From: Flavobacteriaceae bacterium R38
GTDB lineage: Bacteria; Bacteroidota; Bacteroidia; Flavobacteriales; Flavobacteriaceae
Assembly: GCA_009901575.1 (NCBI GenBank)
Contig: WXYP01000001.1
Location: forward strand, 186,001-250,000
Reading direction: 5' to 3'
DNA length: 64,000 nt
In this document: positions 60,146 to 64,000 of the stretch, piece by piece
Layout of the letters: every line of letters starts with the position of its first letter
How positions within the stretch are numbered: the stretch's first letter is position 1
Program-made: the position numbers and the translations under genes
The notes under the pieces: generated by a model
What the model was told of the DNA's origin: nothing
Database searches by the model: none
The model's input: the letters and a program-made list of their open reading frames with translations, nothing else

Positions 60146-60165
60146 GTTTACCTGAAAAGTATATT

Positions 60166-60198
60166 AAAAAAGCTCTAAATAATCTTTAGAGCTTTTTT
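60166..60198. terminator. bidirectional terminator between aminotransferase and trkH
   Basis: A 14-bp perfect stem (60166-60179 with 60185-60198), 5-nt loop, A/T runs on both sides. It closes the plus-strand aminotransferase gene and the minus-strand trkA-trkH operon, which converge here. Confidence 0.92.
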
Positions 60199-60202
60199 TA
60201 TG

Positions 60203-61693
60203 TTAAGCTTTTTTCCAGAAATAAGGGGTGAATAAAATAAGTACTGTAAATAGTTCAAGCCTGCCTAATAGCATTAAGAAAGAACACCACCATTTCCCTA
60301 AAACCGGTAGAGCATCGTAATTGTCAAGAGGTCCCAGCATTCCAAAAGCAGGACCTACGTTTCCTAAAGAAGACGCAGCACCTCCGATTGCCGATTCAAA
60401 ATCTAAACCAAGAAGACCAAGAACTAAAGCTCCAATAATAAACATCAACATGTATAGGATAAAGAATCCCAGGATATTATATACGATTTCTCCGGGAACA
60501 GACTTATTATTATACCTGACAGGAATTACAGCATTGGGGTGTAGCGCTCTTTTAAATTCTAAAATACCATTACGTACCATTAGCATATGACGAACTATTT
60601 TTACTCCTCCTGCAGTGGAACCTGCAGACCCTCCTAAAAACATTAAAACAAAAAACAATACGGTTAGAAAAGGAGTCCAGGCTGTAAAGTCGGCAGTTAC
60701 AAAACCGGTAGTTGTAATAATAGCTAAAACCTGGAAAAGAGAATGCCTTAATGAACTCTCTAATGGTCCTAAGACTGAAGGATGATAATCTGTAGCTGCT
60801 GTATTTGTTTGGAAATAAACGACGATTAAAGCAATGATTGTGAAGAAAATAGTTCCCCTGAAATAAAACTTAAATTCATCATCTTTAATCACTTTTTGAA
60901 CTTTCCCCTTAAAAGCAAAATAGCTAAGAATAAAATTGGCTCCTGCTAAAAACATAAACAGAATAACGATATATTGTATCACAGGAGTGTCGTTCCAATG
61001 TGCTAAACTGGCATTTTTTGTTGAAAACCCTCCGGTAGATAACGTTGCCATAGAATGATTAATAGCGTCAAAGAAAGACATTCCGGCTATGCTTAATAAA
61101 ATAGTTTCTGCTGCTGTGTATCCTACATAAATTAGCCACAATCTTTTTGCAGTATCTGTAATTCTTGGATGAAGTTTATCTGCACTAGGCCCTGGAGCTT
61201 CAGCGGTAAATAATTGCATACCTCCAATACCCAGTAATGGTAAAATAGCTATGGCGAGAACGATAATTCCCATTCCTCCGATCCAATGCGTAGTGCTTCT
61301 CCAGAATAAAATTCCTTCAGGAAGTGATTCAATATCATTTAAAATAGAGGCTCCGGTAGTTGTATAACCAGACATGGTTTCGAAAAATGCATTGGTGATA
61401 TCAGGAATACTATCAGAAAAAATATAGGGGAGTGTGCCCGAAATGGACATGATTATCCACCCAAAAGCTACAATAATATATCCTTCTTTTTTCTTTACCT
61501 CTCTTTGATGATCTCTTGTGACAAACATCAATAATGTTCCGGAGAGAATAGTAGTAATGCCAGCCAGGGAAATCTCTAAGGTTACACCATCTTTATAAAT
61601 CCCGCTAATGAGAGCGGCAATGAGCATAAAACCTCCATTAAACAGGAGTAATAAGCCCATGATATGAAAGATGATTTTGGTATTGAGTTTCAT
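60203..61693 (-). CDS. trkH: TrkH family potassium uptake protein
   Basis: The membrane channel-like part of the Trk K+ system, 496 aa. It has the four pore loops with filter sequences TTGASI (about 111-116), TGGFST (about 219-224), TTTGFVTAD (about 326-334) and GNVGPAFG (about 454-461), each ending the selectivity glycine series, and about ten helices. It is 5 bp after trkA on the minus strand, so the two form one operon. TrkA gates it by nucleotide binding. Confidence 0.95.
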   Translation of the reverse strand: MKLNTKIIFHIMGLLLLFNGGFMLIAALISGIYKDGVTLEISLAGITTILSGTLLMFVTRDHQREVKKKEGYIIVAFGWIIMSISGTLPYIFSDSIPDITNAFFETMSGYTTTGASILNDIESLPEGILFWRSTTHWIGGMGIIVLAIAILPLLGIGGMQLFTAEAPGPSADKLHPRITDTAKRLWLIYVGYTAAETILLSIAGMSFFDAINHSMATLSTGGFSTKNASLAHWNDTPVIQYIVILFMFLAGANFILSYFAFKGKVQKVIKDDEFKFYFRGTIFFTIIALIVVYFQTNTAATDYHPSVLGPLESSLRHSLFQVLAIITTTGFVTADFTAWTPFLTVLFFVLMFLGGSAGSTAGGVKIVRHMLMVRNGILEFKRALHPNAVIPVRYNNKSVPGEIVYNILGFFILYMLMFIIGALVLGLLGLDFESAIGGAASSLGNVGPAFGMLGPLDNYDALPVLGKWWCSFLMLLGRLELFTVLILFTPYFWKKA

Positions 61694-61698
61694 GGAGG

Positions 61699-63048
61699 TT
61701 ATAAAAATAGTTTTTCAACTTTAGAAATAGAGCGAGGTAAACTACCTACAACAACCCTGTCTCCTGCTTTAATTTCAAAATCACCTAATGCTATTATACC
61801 TTTTCCATCTCGTATCACGCCTCCGATTATTGCAGAACGGGGAAAATCGATATCTTTTATTATTTTTCCTTTTACTGCAGATGAAGGTTTAACTATAAAT
61901 TCTAAGATTTCTGCATTTAAATTATTCAGGCGTGTTAAAGCAACAACTTCTCCTTTTCTGATGTGTCTGAAGATATTGTTGGCTGCCAATAATTTTTTAT
62001 TAATGAGAGTATCTATACCTATGGAATGAGATAGCTGAAAATAATTCATATTCTCTACCAGGGCGATAGTTTTTTTTATGTTCTTGGATTTTGCTACAAG
62101 GCAAGACATTATATTAGTCTCAGAATTTCCGGTAACCGCAATAAAAGCATCCATTTCGTTAATACTTTCCTCTTCCAGTAATTCAACATTACGTCCGTCC
62201 CCATTAATGATAAGAGCATTTGGTAAATCGTCTGCAAGATCTAATGCCTTATTTTTATCTGTTTCAATAAGTTTTACTCTAAACTTATTATGACATAACT
62301 GCCGGGCAGCCTTATAACCAATTTTACTCCCGCCAAGAATCATAATATTTTTTATGTCTTCTTTGGTTTTTCCGGTAAGTTTGTAAAGTTCATCAACCCC
62401 TTCTTTTGAAGTGATAAAATAAACCTGATCTCCTTCTTTAAATATGGTATCTCCTCTTGGAATTAAGGTGTATTGCGTTCCAAAACGTTGAATAGCAATG
62501 GGAACAAAATGCAATTCAGGGAAAATGTTTGCCGCTTCTTTTACAGATTTACCAACAAAAGGTGCTGTTCTTTGGAGCGAAGTACCTACCATAATAAGTG
62601 CTCCATGCTCAAACTCATAACTATCATTAAAAGCAGATTGATCTAATAATAACTGAATTTCTTCGGCTGCCAATTCTTCAGGAGAAATAAGCTCGTCTAT
62701 TCCCATATCTGTGAAGCGAATTTCCTCTTTATTATCAATAAACTCTGTATTTGATATTCTGGCAATAGTTCTTTTACATCCTAATTGTTTAGCTAATACA
62801 CACAATGTAATGTTTGTCGTTTCTGAAGAAGTAACACCAATTACTAAATCAGAGTTAGAGACATTTGCTTCCTTTAATACATTTATTGAAGTAGCATCAC
62901 CTTTTAATACCTTAATATCCAGATGAGTATCAGCGTAGTTGAGACTTTCTTTATTTGTATCGATAAGGATGATGTCCTGAGATTCATATGAAAGAAGTTT
63001 TGCTAAATGAAATCCCACCTCACCGGCGCCTGCAATTATTATTTTCAT
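61699..63048 (-). CDS. trkA: Trk system potassium transport regulatory protein TrkA
   Basis: A 449 aa cytosolic gating subunit with two tandem RCK units. Each starts with an NAD-binding Rossmann loop: GAGEVGFHLAKLL (6-18) and GGSKIGYKAARQL (about 236-248), followed by acidic residues (LIDTN and LIETDKN) that hold the ribose. Two TrkA_C domains follow each unit (about 140-220 and 370-449). It is the first gene of the trkA-trkH operon. Confidence 0.96.
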   Translation of the reverse strand: MKIIIAGAGEVGFHLAKLLSYESQDIILIDTNKESLNYADTHLDIKVLKGDATSINVLKEANVSNSDLVIGVTSSETTNITLCVLAKQLGCKRTIARISNTEFIDNKEEIRFTDMGIDELISPEELAAEEIQLLLDQSAFNDSYEFEHGALIMVGTSLQRTAPFVGKSVKEAANIFPELHFVPIAIQRFGTQYTLIPRGDTIFKEGDQVYFITSKEGVDELYKLTGKTKEDIKNIMILGGSKIGYKAARQLCHNKFRVKLIETDKNKALDLADDLPNALIINGDGRNVELLEEESINEMDAFIAVTGNSETNIMSCLVAKSKNIKKTIALVENMNYFQLSHSIGIDTLINKKLLAANNIFRHIRKGEVVALTRLNNLNAEILEFIVKPSSAVKGKIIKDIDFPRSAIIGGVIRDGKGIIALGDFEIKAGDRVVVGSLPRSISKVEKLFL

Positions 63049-63152
63049 TAAAAATCAACTGTTTCCTTATACAAATATAATGTAAAATTAGATTAATGGT
63101 ACATTAGAATTTTAAGCTAAGTAATCTTCACCTAATAAAAGTTTGATTATAC

Positions 63153-63160
63153 TATCTTTG
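63153..63160 (+). promoter_or_regulatory. -7 element of the ubiE promoter
   Basis: TATCTTTG, a full TAnnTTTG match ending 13 bp before the ubiE ATG. No clear TTTG at the proper distance upstream. Confidence 0.5.
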
Positions 63161-63173
63161 CGAAAAAAAATAA

Positions 63174-63902
63174 ATGTCGAAAAAAACCACTCCCTATAAA
63201 AATTCAACATTAGGTAAGAAAGAACAGGTTACGCAAATGTTCGATACGATATCTGAAAATTATGACGGACTGAATAGGGTAATCTCTTTTGGGATTGATG
63301 TTAAATGGCGAAAAAAGGTGGTTAGAATAGTAGAAAATGCGAAGCCAGATTCTATTTTAGACATAGCTACAGGGACCGGAGATTTGGCAATTAACCTGGT
63401 AAAAACAGGAGCAAAAAAGATTGTAGGTTTAGATATTTCTCCGGGAATGTTAGAAGTAGGAAAACAAAAGGTGATTGATGCAAAACTTAATAATGTGATT
63501 AGTATGATCATAGGAGATAGTGAACAATTGCCTTTTGAAGAAAACACATTTGATGCAGTTACGGTAGCTTTTGGAGTTCGAAATTTTGAAAATTTAGAAA
63601 AGGGCTTATCAGAAATTTATAAAGTTTTAAAACCCGGAGGAACTTTTGTGGTTTTGGAAACCTCTGTGCCTACTAAAACTCCTTATAAACAAGGTTATAA
63701 AACATACTGCAAATTTATCTTGCCAACCATTGGTAAAATCTTCTCAAAAGACAGGTCTGCCTATAAATATTTATCAGAATCTGCTTCTATTTTTCCATAT
63801 GGAGAAAAATTCAACAATATTTTACGTAAAATTGGGTTTATAAATGTGGAGGATAGACCCCAAACATTTGGAGTGTCTACTATTTACATTGCATCAAAGT
63901 AA
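63174..63902 (+). CDS. ubiE: demethylmenaquinone methyltransferase (UbiE/MenG)
   Basis: Adds the last methyl group in menaquinone synthesis with SAM. It is 242 aa, the normal length. UbiE signatures are [18 protein letters not shown] (about 29-46), the SAM loop [19 protein letters not shown] (about 62-80), [18 protein letters not shown] (about 108-125), [15 protein letters not shown] and the C-terminal [15 protein letters not shown]. In a bacterium that uses menaquinone this is MenG in function. It supplies the electron acceptor of the NQR complex encoded at 28-34 kb. Confidence 0.96.
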   Translation: MSKKTTPYKNSTLGKKEQVTQMFDTISENYDGLNRVISFGIDVKWRKKVVRIVENAKPDSILDIATGTGDLAINLVKTGAKKIVGLDISPGMLEVGKQKVIDAKLNNVISMIIGDSEQLPFEENTFDAVTVAFGVRNFENLEKGLSEIYKVLKPGGTFVVLETSVPTKTPYKQGYKTYCKFILPTIGKIFSKDRSAYKYLSESASIFPYGEKFNNILRKIGFINVEDRPQTFGVSTIYIASK

Positions 63903-63974
63903 TGGTATGAGATGAGTATAAACAAATTTAATTCTTTGCTTGATCAACAAAAGGATAAAAATTTTTTAAAATAA

Positions 63975-64000
63975 ATGAAAAAACTGCTTTTTTTAATCCT
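63975..64000 (+). CDS. start of a secreted protein gene (possibly PorT), cut by the window edge
   Basis: Only eight codons and two bases are visible: MKKLLFLI, the start of a signal peptide, from the ATG at 63975. In many flavobacteria the gene after ubiE is the porin-like T9SS protein PorT; that placement is from memory of gene order, not from the sequence seen here. Confidence 0.35.

Noticed and set aside
63912-63971. Short open frame between ubiE and the next gene
   Set aside because: Only 16-17 codons, no features and no clear start context.

Overview
The window reads as a chromosomal segment of an AT-rich marine-type member of the Flavobacteriaceae (Bacteroidota); the genus cannot be fixed from this sequence. 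Pointers are a short (287 aa) Bacteroidota primary sigma factor, promoters of the TTTG / TAnnTTTG type instead of TTGACA/TATAAT, few Shine-Dalgarno sequences, a complete Na+-NQR operon with ApbE, a type IX secretion plug-type protein, LytTR/LytS-type regulators, DUF4199 and CarboxypepD_reg-like proteins, and lipoproteins with SC-type lipoboxes. No transposase, integrase, CRISPR array or rRNA was seen; one tRNA (Gly-TCC) is present.

Layout. 1-3.5 kb (minus): DinB-like protein, YpdA-type flavoprotein, ribulose-phosphate epimerase, BLUF photoreceptor and the primary sigma factor. 3.8 kb: a lone cysteine-rich peptide with a double-glycine leader. 4.1-11.2 kb (minus): an esterase, then an apparent operon of four tandem CarboxypepD_reg-like paralogues, a DUF6702-like protein and an M1 metallopeptidase; one paralogue seems to start with CTG and would be truncated by ordinary gene calling. 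11.3-17 kb: PepE, tRNA-Gly, GNAT, VanY-like and M48 peptidases, small proteins, GpmI. 17.1-23.5 kb (plus): a TetR - ABC - HlyD - TolC - YitT - CutA-like operon whose ABC protein has a degenerate nucleotide-binding domain. 23.6-26.8 kb: Map, a methyltransferase, and a TetR/hydrolase pair with a palindromic operator over the promoter. 27-34.5 kb (minus): nqrABCDEF, then a terminator, then a small NQR-linked protein and ApbE. 34.6-38.1 kb: T9SS plug-type protein, ApaG, PruA. 38.3-57 kb: an accessory-looking stretch of small lipoproteins and membrane proteins, a LytS/LytT pair, a tautomerase remnant, hydrolases, RidA, a ChaN-like lipoprotein, aquaporin, BCAT, an amidase and a membrane LytTR regulator. 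57-64 kb: RsmG, fatty-acid desaturase, aminotransferase, TrkH/TrkA, UbiE/MenG, and the first codons of a secreted protein that may be PorT.

How parts work together. NqrA-F form the sodium-pumping NADH:quinone reductase, ApbE attaches FMN to NqrB and NqrC, and UbiE/MenG makes the menaquinone that the pump reduces. TrkA gates TrkH for potassium uptake. The TetR/ABC/HlyD/TolC set forms a tripartite envelope exporter. The best candidates for something new are the cysteine-rich GG-leader peptide, the exporter with the inactive-looking ATPase, and the four-paralogue operon with a CTG start.
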